Shown: piece by piece, positions 44,160-56,530 of the stretch | How positions within the stretch are numbered: the first letter of the stretch is position 1 | Layout: every line of letters begins with the position of its first letter | Origin: Tridacna crocea | Lineage: Eukaryota; Mollusca; Bivalvia; Cardiida; Cardiidae | NCBI GenBank assembly: GCA_943736015.1 | Contig: OX031065.1 | Location: forward strand, 3,851,501-3,915,500 | Direction of reading: 5' to 3' | DNA length: 64,000 nucleotides | Notes under the pieces: model-generated | The model's database searches: none | Told to the model about the DNA's origin: nothing | Seen by the model: the letters and a program-made list of their open reading frames with translations, nothing else | Translations under genes and position numbers: made by a program

Positions 44160-45099
44160 TACGTTTGGTAAAGACTTAATAAATGCAATACAAATAAAGC
44201 CTAGACTTTCTCAATCAGAGGCTACTGTCTCACATGAATGAAGTCGAAACAAAGCTTCAAGACGTGAGATGATCAAATCTAATGTTAAGATGACTTTTTG
44301 CAGAGACGGGTAATCGTACCGTGCAGGTTCAGGATCAGACGATATGCGTTGTGTGGTCTAATCTTGATCTGCACTATCTGTCCTAGATCTATTAATTTTT
44401 TGCCGAATAATTCTATTTTTAACGACTCTGACGTAGAAGGCTTTTGAAAACATTGTGGAAAAAGGAGAAGCGCTGGAGAGAAAAAATCCTTTTTGGTCTA
44501 CATTTCAAATTTGAAAATTCAAATGGCATTAGATTTGCACATAGCCGAATAATCTGATGATGTGAACTCGGGATGAGACTGCACGTTTTGTGGAGCCTAA
44601 TCTTGATCTGAACGGTCTATTGCTAGATTTATTGAAACACTTTCTCAAGAGAGTAAAATTTAATATCCTGTGAAATATCGAACTAATTAAGCGCTCTACA
44701 TTTCAACTGCAGTCTGATATCGATTTGCACAGTCTACTAAAATACCCACTGTCTGCCTGACAGACCGTGGCATGACTTAAATTGCTGTGTAGTTATAAAG
44801 ATGAATTGTAGGGAAAAATAAAAAGTCGGACAGTACACAGATAGAGGGTTAGGCGACACGTTATGTGCATCTACACACGTTGCTCTTTCCAAGCCACTGG
44901 CTGCTTTCTCACATAAACAATGATATAAGATGTGAGAGAAACGAATATGATAATCTACAGTAACAATTATGATTATCAATGTAGGTAATTGATTTTTGCC
45001 GAGTCAGGTATATGGACGATCTAGAGTTGGAATGTAGCATGATCTTAGTTAATACTGTAGATGTAAGCATTTCTTTTTAAAATCTTAAGACTAATATAT

Positions 45100-45525
45100 A
45101 TGTCGTAGTCCAAAGTGGAATCTAGGCAGATCCGGAATCTGCCTAAGCCATGTTGGAATTCTGTCCGTATACCAAATTAGGATTCCAGTTTGGCTATGCA
45201 GCTTCACAATCTGCCTAAACCATACTGGAATATTTTCTCATTGAATATTGTGCAGCTATCTATAAACTATCTTATTTGATTTTAACCCACAGATAAAAGA
45301 AGTTTTAATAAGAAATTCAGAGTAAATCAGAATAAACATTGAATATTTTGCGCTCTAGAGAAAAAGAAAAAATAAAATTTCTTAAACTAAAATATACCTC
45401 TCATTTGTAAACATATGTAGATTATTTTTTTTTCCCTTAAAAAATAAAGTATTTTGGTTTACTGTTTACACAAAATTATAATTCTTATTTGGTCTAGGCC
45501 TAGATTCCAATCTGGCCTACAACAT
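45100..45525. mobile_element. Family E TIR element in copy 2
   Basis: Orthologous to 32704-33130. Both copies keep both ends, so the insertion predates the separation of copies 1 and 2 in this block. Confidence 0.75.
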
Positions 45526-45539
45526 GATAATTATATACT

Positions 45540-45966
45540 TAAATCTTTACCAGTGGACCAAATTTTAGACTGGTACAAACCGAAAGCATAAGCAGACGAC
45601 AATAAACCTGTGGCTCAAATTATGAGAATTGTCCCATAAAGAGTAAAAACCACTGTGGAAAATGGAGAAAATTATGGTTTTTCCCTCTTCTTTTTCCAAC
45701 AATGTGTTCAAAAACTGTCTTTCTCCGGGGTTCGTTAACTCTTTGCCAAACAACAAAGTATTAGACTGGTCCAAATTGAAAATTGAAGGCACTTGCAGAC
45801 GACAGAATAAATATAACTCAGAAATTGATATTTATTTCCTTCAGGGTAGAAAACATTGTGGGAAAAGGAGAAAATGCTGGTTACCAGCATTTTCTCCTTT
45901 TCCCACAGTGTTTTCAGAAGGCTTCTTTCTCAGGGTCGTGAAAACCAGGTATTGTTTGGTAAAAGG
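45540..45966 (-). mobile_element. Same MITE pair in copy 2
   Basis: 45540-45736 decayed, 45739-45966 intact with a small AATTGAA duplication near 45780. TTAA at 45735-45738 and 45967-45970. Confidence 0.8.
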
Positions 45967-46382
45967 TTAAGACACATGACTGCACAGTAAATGGTTAACT
46001 AAGCATACAGGAATTTAGCTTATGAATTCGGTATGATTTCTTGAATAGACATGCCATGTGAGAATAGTGCAGAAGCAATTCTAATCATTTGTAGATTTAT
46101 TTGTAGATCTATGAAAAATCAGAACTGCTACCATACTGTTTTATCAACTAACATTTCATTCCCTTATTTTTATTTATTCTTTCCTAGCCGAGTAATCTGA
46201 TTGTGTGGATTCAGGGTGAGACTGCATCCTTTGCGAAGTCTAATCTTGATCTACACTTCTACGAAAGTACCAAAACGCCTAATCAGGATTGTCAAATTAA
46301 AGGTGCTATGAAATATATACCAAACTAATAGACCTACATGTATTTTCGGCGCAGTCTGATCTTGATCTACACAGTCTATTAA

Positions 46383-46802
46383 GACTTAGGCTGCTGAACG
46401 CGACTCGCTGACCTTTGGTGGACATTGTAGATCAAGATCAGACTGCACAGAACATGCGGTCTGATCTTTGCTCTAGACTGTCCGGTAAGTAGTATATGAT
46501 TCCCCAAAACGTAAATTTGAAATAGCTATATTTGAGTACCTTTCCCAAACGACAAATTTTAGACTCTTCCAAACTCAAAGAGTTTGCAGACGACAATTTC
46601 AAATTTGATAAGAATGGCAGAAAGTTCTCCAAATGGATAGAAACCACTGTGGGAAAAGGGGAAATTGCTCGTTATGAGCAATTTCTCCTTTTCCCACAGT
46701 GTTTTCAAAAGACTTGTAATGCAGACACGTAAAAACAAGGGCTTGTTTGGGAAAGGGATATCAAATTGAAAATTCGATTTTAGTTATTCAGCAGGTTCAG
46801 AG
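46383..46802. mobile_element. Same nested B/A' pair in copy 2
   Basis: Family A' part at 46539-46757; TTAA at 46379-46382 and 46803-46806. The nesting arose before the three copies separated. Confidence 0.75.
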
Positions 46803-46815
46803 TTAAATTCTGTAA

Positions 46816-47000
46816 GTTACACCGTACAGTGGAAAGTTGTTGTCTCGTTCGTTCGGACCAAAGTTACACCGTACAGCGGAGAATTGTTGTCTCTTTCGTT
46901 CGGACCAAAGCTACACCGTACAGCGGAAAATTGTTGTCTCGTTCAGACCAAAGTTACACCGTATAGCGGAAAATTGTTGTTTCATTCGTTCGGACCAAAA
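46816..47000 (+). repeat. 47-bp VNTR
   Basis: Unit GTTACACCGTACAGCGGAAA..TTCGTTCGGACCAAA. About four units here, three in copy 3 (51014-51150), one in copy 1 (about 34414-34460). Confidence 0.8.
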
Positions 47001-47196
47001 CCAGTTATGTGAGGTTTGTTGATTTGAATCTAATTATGAAGATATTGGTGATACGTATAGTCTCTTCTAGCAACACTTTTCGACTTACGTTATTAGCAGC
47101 ACAGCCATGGAGAAAAATGTGATAGATATCAAGGTCTTTGAGACAAACAAGGAAGAACTTTAAAAATATTTTGGATAATTATTGGAAAAGATTAGT

Positions 47197-47387
47197 CAGA
47201 GCTCCAGTTAGAGGGAGTGATTTTGATTTCAAAATTGAAAAAAATATTGATTATTCTCTACTGAACCCTATATGAGTAAACATTAGAATCGCCCCAACCA
47301 GACGATTCTAATGAGTACCAACAACATAGGTTTGAAGGAGATATAATGGATTTAGAATAATATCACTTCCTCTTATGTAGAGCTCTG
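47197..47387. mobile_element. Family C MITE in copy 2
   Basis: CAGAGCTC..GAGCTCTG, flanked by ATTAGT at 47191-47196 and 47388-47393. It lies in the segment missing from copy 1. Confidence 0.8.
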
Positions 47388-47439
47388 ATTAGTGATAATG
47401 ATAACTTTTCTTAGATAAAATAAGAGCTGTCACTGTGTG

Positions 47440-47585
47440 ACCTAATACCGCCTCAAGCGCCTTGACAGAAACAGGCAATTACTAGTATATTGTACACAGA
47501 CGGATACACGAACGGACACACGGGCGGACAGACAGGCTGATTCCAGTATACCCCCGAAAACATTCGTTTTGCGGGGGTATAATAA
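47440..47585. repeat. Hairpin-ended intergenic repeat
   Basis: Contains GACGGATACACGAACGGACA and the inverted pair TATACCCCCGAAAAC / GTTTTGCGGGGGTATA. A counterpart is at about 51640-51750. This resembles a repeat frequent in molluscs. Confidence 0.5.
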
Positions 47586-47835
47586 GTTCAATGATAAGCA
47601 AGGACACAACTAAGAAAAGAGAAGGCATTGAGAAACAATGCCAGCAAAGCGCCGAAATTTTTCTTAAGTTTTCTGAATCAGAGCCAACTTTCAATACAAT
47701 CCTTTGAGAATTAGCGGAAGATATATGAAGAACTATGAAACCAAAAAATTCTTTTACTATGCGTTTTTTATGGAAACAGTGCTGCTAGAGTCTTGCACCA
47801 TATTCTGTACAAATTCGAATTTTTTAAATGACTAA

Positions 47836-48056
47836 CCTTTTACCAAACTAGAAATTTTTAGACTGGTTCAAAATGAAAGCATTTGCAGTCGACAAAACAA
47901 ATGTAACTCAAAATTTGAAATTTGTTTCCAGCAGCGTAGAAAACTTTGTGGGAAAAGGAGAAAATGCTGGTTACAAGCATTTTCTCCTTTTCCCACAATG
48001 TTTTCAAAAGGCTTCTACTTCAGGGTCGTAAAAATCAGGGATTGTTTGGTAAAGGG
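47836..48056 (-). mobile_element. Family A MITE, reverse, in copy 2 (filled site)
   Basis: 221 bp with ends CCTTTTACCAAAC and GTTTGGTAAAGGG. Left flank CTAA, right flank TTAA (48057-48060). Confidence 0.85.
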
Positions 48057-49739
48057 TTAAGCAAATGCATTGTCGTTCCTAAAAAGATGATTCTTGGTAG
48101 AAATAAAGAACAAATAATGTTCTCATTTTCATGGTTTTATTATGGTTGGATTAAACAGGCACTGATACTACCATCTATAACAGGAGGACAATTAGCTCTT
48201 ATAAACGAGCCCCTCCCCCTGGCGTCATCTGTGACCGACAATAGATGATTGATTGATTGGTTGATTGATTGATTCATTCATTCATTCATTCATTAAATGG
48301 TGTTTAATGCAGCTTTCAACAGTATTTCTGTCATATCACAGAGACAGCTTACATATACAGTTCCTTGGTTTCAGTAGGCCCGGTCTACGACTTTTGTCTT
48401 GCTCAAGGATACTTCCATGAAAAACTCAGTAAAACTCGAACCGCGGACCTCCATTTCAAGCGTGCTATACATTACTACTGAGCCAATCAGGTCCCCGACC
48501 ATAGACGATAAATGATTCTCAATAAGCACTCATCTCCTTTGACATTTTATCCATCTATCTTAGTTTGTTCCATTATTTCACTCATTTGCCGAATTTTTAG
48601 TAAAGTTAGGTAATTGAAAACTGTAGGAATTATTAAACCAAATAACATTTATTTCACACTCTCTTGTCAAATGATAGGAGTTTAGAGATTTGACAATTTC
48701 TGGCTGGTGTCAGTTTCTTATGAAGCACTGAGCAATCTCTTCAACACACAGGAAAAATTTGATGCAAATTCCAAATATTTTCAATTTATTGAGGGTATGG
48801 CCTTTGACAAGTAACTGTCATTGTCTGAAGGCTGTCTAAACCATAGAAATTTCAGTATTGGATACGATAATTATGTTGACAACGACCTCTTAAAATGTGT
48901 AGACAATACAAGAGGAGTCGTGTAATCGTACCGTGTAGATTCAGGATCAGACGGTATGCGTTGTGTAGTCTAATCTTAATCTACACTATCTATCCTAGCT
49001 AGTCTAGCTCAATCTGTCTCGGTATCTAGCTAAGATCTAGATCTATTAACTTTTTGCCGAACAATTCTTCAAACTGACGTAGAAGGCTTTTGAAAACATT
49101 CTGGAAAAAGGAGAAGCGCTGGAAAGAGTTTACATTTCAAATTTGAAAATTCAAATCGTTTTAGATTTGAACATAGCCAAATATTTAGATTATGCACTTT
49201 CAGGATAAAACTGCACGTTATGTGGAGCCTAATCTTGATTTGCACGGTCTATTGGTATGAAAACACTTTTCCCAGAGAGTAAAATTTAATATCCTACTGT
49301 AAAATATCAAACTAATATTGGAGCGCTCTACATATTTTTTTTATATTTCTACCGCAGTATGATATTGATCTGCATAGTCTACTAAAATACCCACTGTCTG
49401 CCTGACAGACCGTGGCACGAATTTAAGTACTATGTAATTATAAAGATGTATGTAGGGGAAAATAAAAAGTCGGATAGTTCACAGATAGAGGGTTAGGCGG
49501 CATTTACTCAAATTGCTCTTTCCAAGTCATTGGCTGCTCTCTTACATAAACAATTATCCAGGGTATGAAAGGAACGAATATGATAGTCTATGGTAACAAT
49601 TATGATTATCAATATAGGTAAATGATGGTATTTGCCGAGTCAGGTATATGGACGATCTAGAGTTAGGATTAGACAGGTCTTAGTTAATGCTATAGATGTA
49701 AGCATTTTTTGTTTTAAATCTTAAGACTAATATATCTAC

Positions 49740-50163
49740 TTAAATCTTTACCAGTGGACCAAATTTTAGACTGGTACAAGCCGAAAGCATAAGCATATGA
49801 CAATAAACCTGTGGCTCAAATTATGAGAATTGTCCCGGCATAAAGAGTAAAAAACATTGTGGAAAATGGAGAAAATTATGTTTTTTCCCTCTTCTTTTTC
49901 CAACAATGTGTTTAAAAACTGTCTTTCTCCGGGGTTCGTTAACTCTTTGCCAAACAACAAAGTATTAGACTGGTCCTAATTGAAAGCACTTGCTGACGAC
50001 AGAATAAATATAACTCAGAAATTGGAATTTGTTTCCTTCAGGGTAGAAAACATTGTGGGAAAAGGAGAAAATGCTGGTTACCAGCATTTTCTCCTTTTCC
50101 CACAGTGTTTTCAGAAGGCTTCTTTCTCAGGGTCGTGAAAACCAGGTATTGTTTGAGAAAAGG
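49740..50163 (-). mobile_element. Same MITE pair in copy 3
   Basis: 49745-49938 decayed, 49943-50163 intact with perfect tip GGTTACC. TTAA at 49939-49942 and 50164-50167. Confidence 0.8.
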
Positions 50164-50580
50164 TTAAGACACATGACTATTTAGTAAATGGTTAACTAAG
50201 CATACAGGAATTTAGCTTATGAATTCGGAAGAATTTCTTGAATAGACATGTTAAGTGAGAATAGTGCAGAAGCAATTTTAATCATTTGTAGATTTATTTG
50301 TAGATCTATGAAAAATCAGAACTGCTACCATACTGTTTTATCAACTAACATTTCATTCCCTTATCCTTATTTATTCTTTCCTAGCCGAGTAATCTGATTG
50401 TGTGGATTCAGGATGAGACTGCATCCTTTGCGTAGTCTAATCTTGATCTACACTTCTACAAAAGTACCAAAACGCCTAATCAGGATTGTCAAATTAAAGT
50501 TGTTATGAAATATCATACCAAACTAATAGACCTGCATGTATTTTCGGCGCAGTCTGATCTTGATCTTCACAGTCTATTAA

Positions 50581-51000
50581 AACCTAGGCTGCTAAGCGCG
50601 ACTCGCTGACCTTTGGTGTGCATTGTAGATCAAAATCAGACTGCACAGAACATGCAGTCTAATCTTTGCTCTAGACTGTCCGATAAGTAGTATATGATTC
50701 CCCAAAACGTAAATTTGAAATAGCTATATTTGAGTACCTATCCCAAACGACAAATTTTAGACTCTTCCAAACTCAAAGAGTTTGCAGACGACAATTTCAA
50801 ATTTGATAAGAATGGCAGAAAGTTCTCCAAATGGATAGAAACCACTGTGGGAAAAGGGGAAATTGCTCGGTATGAGCAATTTCTCCTTTTCCCACAGTGT
50901 TTTAAAAAGACTTGTACTGCAGACACGTAAAAACAAGGGCTTGTTTGGGAAAGGGATATCAAATTGAAAATTCGATTTTAGTTATTCAGCAGGTTCAGAG
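50581..51000. mobile_element. Same nested B/A' pair in copy 3
   Basis: Family A' part at 50737-50955; TTAA at 50577-50580 and 51001-51004. Confidence 0.75.
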
Positions 51001-51360
51001 TTAAATTCTGTAAGTTACACCGTACAGCGGAAAATTGTTGTCTCGTTCGTTCGGACCAAAGTTACACCGTACAGCGGAAAATTGTTTTCTCGTTCAGACC
51101 AAAGTTACACCGTATAGCGGAAAATTGTTGTTTCATTCGTTCGGACCAAAGCCAGTTATGTGAGGTTTGTTGATTTGAATCTAATTATGAAGATATTGGA
51201 GATACGTATAGTCTCTTCTAGCAACACTTTTCGACTAGCAACATCGTGTTACGTTATTAGCAGCACAGCCATGGAGAAAAATGTGATAGATATCAAGGTC
51301 TTTGAGACACACAAGGAAGAACTTTAAAAATGTTTTGGATAATTATTGGAAAAGATTAGT

Positions 51361-51554
51361 CAGAGCTCCAGTTATAGGGAGTGATTTTGATTTCAAAATT
51401 GAAAAAGATGTTGATTATTATCTACTCAACCCTATGTTATGAGTAAACATTAGAATCGCCCCATCCAGACGATTCTAATAAGTACCAACAACATTAGTTT
51501 GAAGGAGATATAATGGATTTAGAATAATATCACTTCCTCTTATGTAGAGCTCTG
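51361..51554. mobile_element. Family C MITE in copy 3
   Basis: Orthologous to 47197-47387, same ATTAGT flanks. Confidence 0.8.
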
Positions 51555-52005
51555 ATTAGTGATAATGATAAGTTTTCTTAGATAAAATAAGAGCTGTCAC
51601 TGAATGTGACCTAATACCGCCTCAAGCGCCTTGACAGAAACAGGCAATTACTAGTATATTGTACACAGACGGATACACGAACGGACACACGGGCGGACAG
51701 ACAGGCCGATTCCAGTATACCCCCGAAAACATTCGTTTTAAGGGGGTATAATAAGTTCAATGATAAGCAAGGACACAACCAAGAAAAGAGAAGGCAATGA
51801 GAAACAATACCAGCAAAGCGCCGAAATTTTTTCTTAAGTTTTCTGAATCGGAGCCAACTTTCAATACAATCCTTTGAGAATTAGCGGAAGATATATGAAG
51901 AACTATGTAACCAAAAAATTCTTTTACTATGCGTTTTTTATGGAAACAGTGCTGCTAGAGTCTTGCACCATATTCTGTACAAATTCGAATTTTTTAAATG
52001 ACTAA

Positions 52006-52226
52006 CCTTTTACCAAACTAGAAATTTTTAGACTGGTCCAAAATGAAAGCACTTGGAGTCGACAAAACAAATGTAACTCAAAATTTGAAATTTGTTTCCA
52101 GCAGGGTCGAAAACATTGTGGGAAAAGGAGAAAACGCTGGTTACAAGCATTTTCTCCTTTTCCCACAATGTTTTCAAAAGGCTTCTACTTCAGGGTCGTA
52201 AAAATCAGGGATTGTTTGGTAAAGGG
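52006..52226 (-). mobile_element. Family A MITE, reverse, in copy 3 (filled site)
   Basis: Orthologous to 47836-48056 with few changes; TTAA at 52227-52230. The hairpin centre has ACGCTGG in one arm only, an unpaired change. Confidence 0.85.
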
Positions 52227-53198
52227 TTAAGCAAATGCATTGTCGTTCCTAAAAAGATGATTCTTGGTAGAAATAAACGACAAATAATGTTCTCATTTTC
52301 ATGGTTTTATTATGGTTGGATTAAACAGGCATTGATACTGCCACCTATAACAGGAGGACAATTAGCTCTTATAAACGAACCCCTCCCCCCTGACGACATC
52401 TGTGACCGACAATAGATGATTGATTGATTGATTGATTGATTCATTCATTCATTCATTCATTCATTCATTAAATGGTGTTTAATGGAGCTTTCAACAGTAT
52501 TTCTGTCATATCACAGAGACAGCTTACATATACAGTTCCTTGGTTTCAGTAGGCCCGGTCTACGGCTTTTGTCTTGCTCAAGGATACTTCCATGAAAAAC
52601 TCAGTAAAACTCGATCCGCGGACCTCCATTTCAAGCGTGCTATACATTACTACTGAGCCACGCAGGTCCCCGACCATAGACGATAAATGATTCTCAACAA
52701 GCACTCATCTCCTTTGACATTTTATCCATCTATCTTAGTTTGTTCCGTTATTTCACTCATTTGCCGAATTTTTAGTTAAGTTAGGTAATTGAAAACTGTA
52801 GGAATTATTAAACCAAATAACATTTATTTCACACTTTCTTGCCAAATAATAGGAGTTTAGAGATTTGAAAATTTCCGGCTGGTGTCAGTTTTTTTTATGA
52901 AGCACTGAGCAATCTCTTCAACACACAGGAAAAATTTGATGTAAATTCCGAAAATTTTCAATTTATTGAGGGTATCGCCTTTGACAAGTAACTGTCACTG
53001 TCTGAAGGCTGTCTAAACCCGATATAAATTTCAGTATTGGGTATGATAATTATGTTGACAACGACCTCTTAAAATGTGTAGACAGTACAAGCGGGCATAA
53101 AACAACAAATAATTACCACTAATTGACTTTGGCAAAAGTTACTAGAGAAAAAATAGACTCTCTCCCTCTCTCTTCTAAATGTCACTTTGCACTATTAA

Positions 53199-53402
53199 CC
53201 CTTTCCCAAACGATAAATTTTAGACTCTTCCAAACTCAAAGAGTTTTCAGACGACAATTTCAAATTTGATGAAAATGGCAGAAAGTTCTCCAAATAGGTA
53301 GAAAACATTGTGGGTGTTACGAGCAATTTCTCCTTTTCCAACAGTGTTTTCTAAAGACTTGTACTGCGGACACGTAAAAACAAAGGCTCGTTTGGGAAAG
53401 GG
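53199..53402 (-). mobile_element. Family A' MITE at a tandem-duplication junction
   Basis: TTAA at 53195-53198 and 53403-53406; hairpin partly deleted. The 135 bp before it (about 53065-53198) and after it (53403-53537) are copies of each other. Confidence 0.75.
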
Positions 53403-53539
53403 TTAAAATGTGTAGACAATACAAGCGGACATAAAACAACAAATAAGTACCACTAATTGACTTTGGCAACAGTTACTAGAGAAAAAGTAGACTCTCTCTC
53501 TTTCTCTCTCTCTCTCCTCTAAATGTCAATTGGCACTAT

Positions 53540-55380
53540 TAAATAAACATTGCGAGAGGAGGAGTGAGAGGAAAGACAAATGCATGGTTTGAATAAAATA
53601 ATTAGCTAAATGTTTTCCCGAGTTTTAACAGTCAAATGAAGGAAGCTTTCTGGAAAACATGTTTGAAAAAGAAGAAAATGTTGAAAAAACGTATTTCCTG
53701 TCGTTGCCAAAATGTGTTTTACCCTCTCAAAGAAAATTCCTTCTATATGAGTCACGTGTAATTTGTTGTCTTCCTGTTTCCAAAATCGCACAATATGCCA
53801 TATTTTTTTTCTAATGAAGAGTCTTATACTCGGATGACCATCTAAACAAGACTTTAACTTTTAATCGTGCAAAAAAAAACCCAACAAACTCCTGTCATTA
53901 GTTCTAAACCAGGATGTCTAGTTTCCCATAATTAATGAAAAAAAAATAGAGAGAAACCTTTTTATTACAAATTCAAAAATAGAAGTAAAACATTGTGAAA
54001 GATTCAGAGAACACCATGCAGAAAAAAAATATACTTACTTATATGCCTATTTTTTTTTTTTCCAAATCTACGGTCTGTTGTCCCCTTGTTATAATGTTAT
54101 ATTCTGACGATGTGAGCATTAGAAGATAAAACAGCAAGAATGACGAAGCCTTCACAACCGCTCGACTATAAAGATCTGGTGTATTATTGTTTAGCGTGTT
54201 GTCATGGGGTTAAAGGTGGGCATTTAGATTTTTCACATCTCACCAAATTAAAAAATACGTATACCACTGAAATTTATATAAAGAAAAATACAAATCATCA
54301 ATAATTAAGAATCATAAAATTATCCCAAACATTTTTCTTGATGGTATTCCCTTAAAAGGCTACGTAGCCTCTTAAGGTATTTTTAGATTTCGCGCCAAAA
54401 ATGAAAAAAAGCATTGTGGGAATGTAAAGTGACCGGCACGTAACTAATGGTGCTTAAATTCCATAACATAACAAACATTTAATTATTTTCCATAATGTCT
54501 TCTTCGGACGCTATGTTTGAAGTGTTGGCTGTGTACTTCCTGTATGTAAATGAGCAAGTTGCTCATCTAAAAATAGACCGTATTTCCCGTCGGTGTCGAC
54601 CTGAACCGTAGTAAATCTCTAATTTTCCTTGTTGTCTGGTGGTTTTCGACTGCTGGGGTTTTATGAATGAAAATTAAAAGGCCTTGGGAATATAAGGATG
54701 AATTTTTTGTATTTTTGTAAAATTTTCGTCCCAAAATCTGAAGGGCCACCTTTAATGTTGCTAGGTAAAACATTGAATTGTCAATCAGGTAAATGTTCCG
54801 TCCGGGTACCTCTTTTGAAGAAATAGAAACATTACACTACATTATGACGAAAGCATAAAGTGCCGGTATCTGATATATTCTCCTTTTTCCATCTGTTTTA
54901 GCAAATGCTTTGAATTTAGAAGAGCTTAACATGTCGTCTGCAAATACTTTTATTTGAGCAAATCTAAAACGTTGTCGTAGTCCAGTTAAAAATTGACAAA
55001 CACAAGATATTAAAGGGGGTTGTGTAGATTGTTCAAAACTTTTAGAAATTGATTTGTACTGACATGATTCTGTTCTTTTTCGTGTAACAACGCTTTATCA
55101 AATGACAAAATAACAGGCTTTCCAATATTGAAAGTATTTGCAGAAAAAACGTTAAATAACATTAGAATAATAGAATATGTCTTCAAAGGACAGACAACTC
55201 TGTGGGGAAAGAGCTTGACTATGGTAACCAGCAATTTCATCTTTTCCCACAATGTTTTCGAAAGCCATTAGGGCTGTTAAAACAGGAGATTGTGATGGAT
55301 GGATATATGGCTAAAGAGCTGCAAACAATTCATAAGAAACCTACAAGAAAATGAGATATATAGCATATTGTTGTTTCCTT
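53540..55380. other. AT-rich intergenic stretch with decayed family A copies
   Basis: Degraded MITE traces at 53610-53795, 54840-54975 and 55090-55316. No gene is supported; the short frames at 53606-53791 and 55010-55252 are MITE translations. Confidence 0.45.
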
Positions 55381-55384
55381 TTAA

Positions 55385-55606
55385 CCCTTTCCCAAACAAC
55401 AAATTTTAGACTCTTCCAAATTGAAAGAGTTGGTAGACGACAATTTTAACTTTCATAACAATGCAGAACATTATCTGAAGTGGCTAAAAAAACACAGTGG
55501 GAAAAAGGAGAAATTGCTCGTTACGAGCAATTTCTCCTTTTCCCACAGTGTTTTCAAAAGACTTGTACTGCAGACACGTAAAAACAAGGGCTTGTTTGGG
55601 AAAGTG
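55385..55606 (-). mobile_element. Family A' MITE, reverse
   Basis: TTAA at 55381-55384 and 55607-55610. Hairpin tip ATTGCTCGTTACGAGCAAT, stem arms perfect at about 55498-55552. Confidence 0.85.
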
Positions 55607-55610
55607 TTAA

Positions 55611-56325
55611 AATCGATCGGCACATGAAAGATATAACTACATACTGACTTTGACTAACTGCCGAGCTTTTTATCTCTAGTTTGCTTTGATAAGAATCTAA
55701 CAAAAAATAAAAAAGATGGGAAAATATTTTGCTAAATAAATCTAAACATCTCCCTTTTATTTGTCTTTTCATAAACAGATACGTGTCAGGGTAAATGCAA
55801 TATGATTATGTTGATTTGTAAAACAAAACAATAAAAAAAGCCGACACACTTTAAACTTTCTCAACCAAATTATGCAGGTTCGAATACCCCGCTAGGCCAA
55901 TATCTTTCCGAATATTTATGAGAGTCATTGCGCCAGTCAATCCTTTCTCGGTGCTGATCGTTGTTTCGATATCTGTTATATTGCAAAGCAGCCAGTGGCT
56001 ATAGAAGAATATTGTGCGAAGTACTGCTAAAAATAACCTCAACACGGTATGGCTAGGTCCATGAAAACAAACGACCAACTCGACAGAACTCTAACAATAA
56101 CCATTGCTGTAAAAACTTTAACAGTTTTTTTTAAAGAAGTTATCTTGATTTTGCGGCTATTCAATCTTAGAGCCTGCCCAGTGCTCGAACTCACCACTCA
56201 GGTATAGGACAAATTCTCAGGCGATTTAAAAAGAAAATAGACTAAAACTTTCATTTGCTATAATTTTAAAAGAGTGAAGGAGATTTTTGGTCAAAACGTC
56301 GTCTCCTTATAATTTTTTTTTTTGA
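55611..56325. other. Intergenic, no gene seen
   Basis: A possible tRNA-like segment around 55865-55900 (GCAGGTTCGAATACCCCGC) and another around 56180-56210. No coding exon could be supported. Confidence 0.35.
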
Positions 56326-56530
56326 CTCTTTACCAAACGACAATATTCTAGGCTTGTCCAAATTGAAAGCATGTGCAGACGACAAAATAAAAGCGACTGA
56401 AAATTTGAAATTTATTTTGTGAAAAGTAGAAAAAGTTGTGGGCAAAGGAGAAAATTTCTCCTTTTCCCACAATGTTTTCTAACGGTTTCTTTCTCAGGGG
56501 CGTCAAAAGTAGGGATTGTGTGGTAATGGG
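56326..56530 (-). mobile_element. Family A MITE, reverse, tip deleted
   Basis: TTAA at 56531-56534. The hairpin lost its apical TGCTGG..CCAGCA pair symmetrically, leaving GGAGAAAATTTCTCC. Confidence 0.8.

Larger units (their letters stand above)
35423..48911. repeat. Segmental duplication, copy 2
   Basis: Begins with about four 87-bp satellite monomers (35423-35790), then repeats the order of copy 1. It is interrupted by a 4461-bp transposon at 37440-41900. Compared with copy 1 it lacks 27689-29178 and about 405 bp near 36617, and has an additional segment of about 630 bp at 47030-47660. Confidence 0.85.
48912..53100. repeat. Segmental duplication, copy 3 (partial)
   Basis: Aligns with the right part of copy 2 at an offset of about 4.2 kb (for example 46539 with 50737, 47836 with 52006). 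It starts inside the block found at 31390 and 44290, so the second duplication used a different left breakpoint. Confidence 0.85.
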
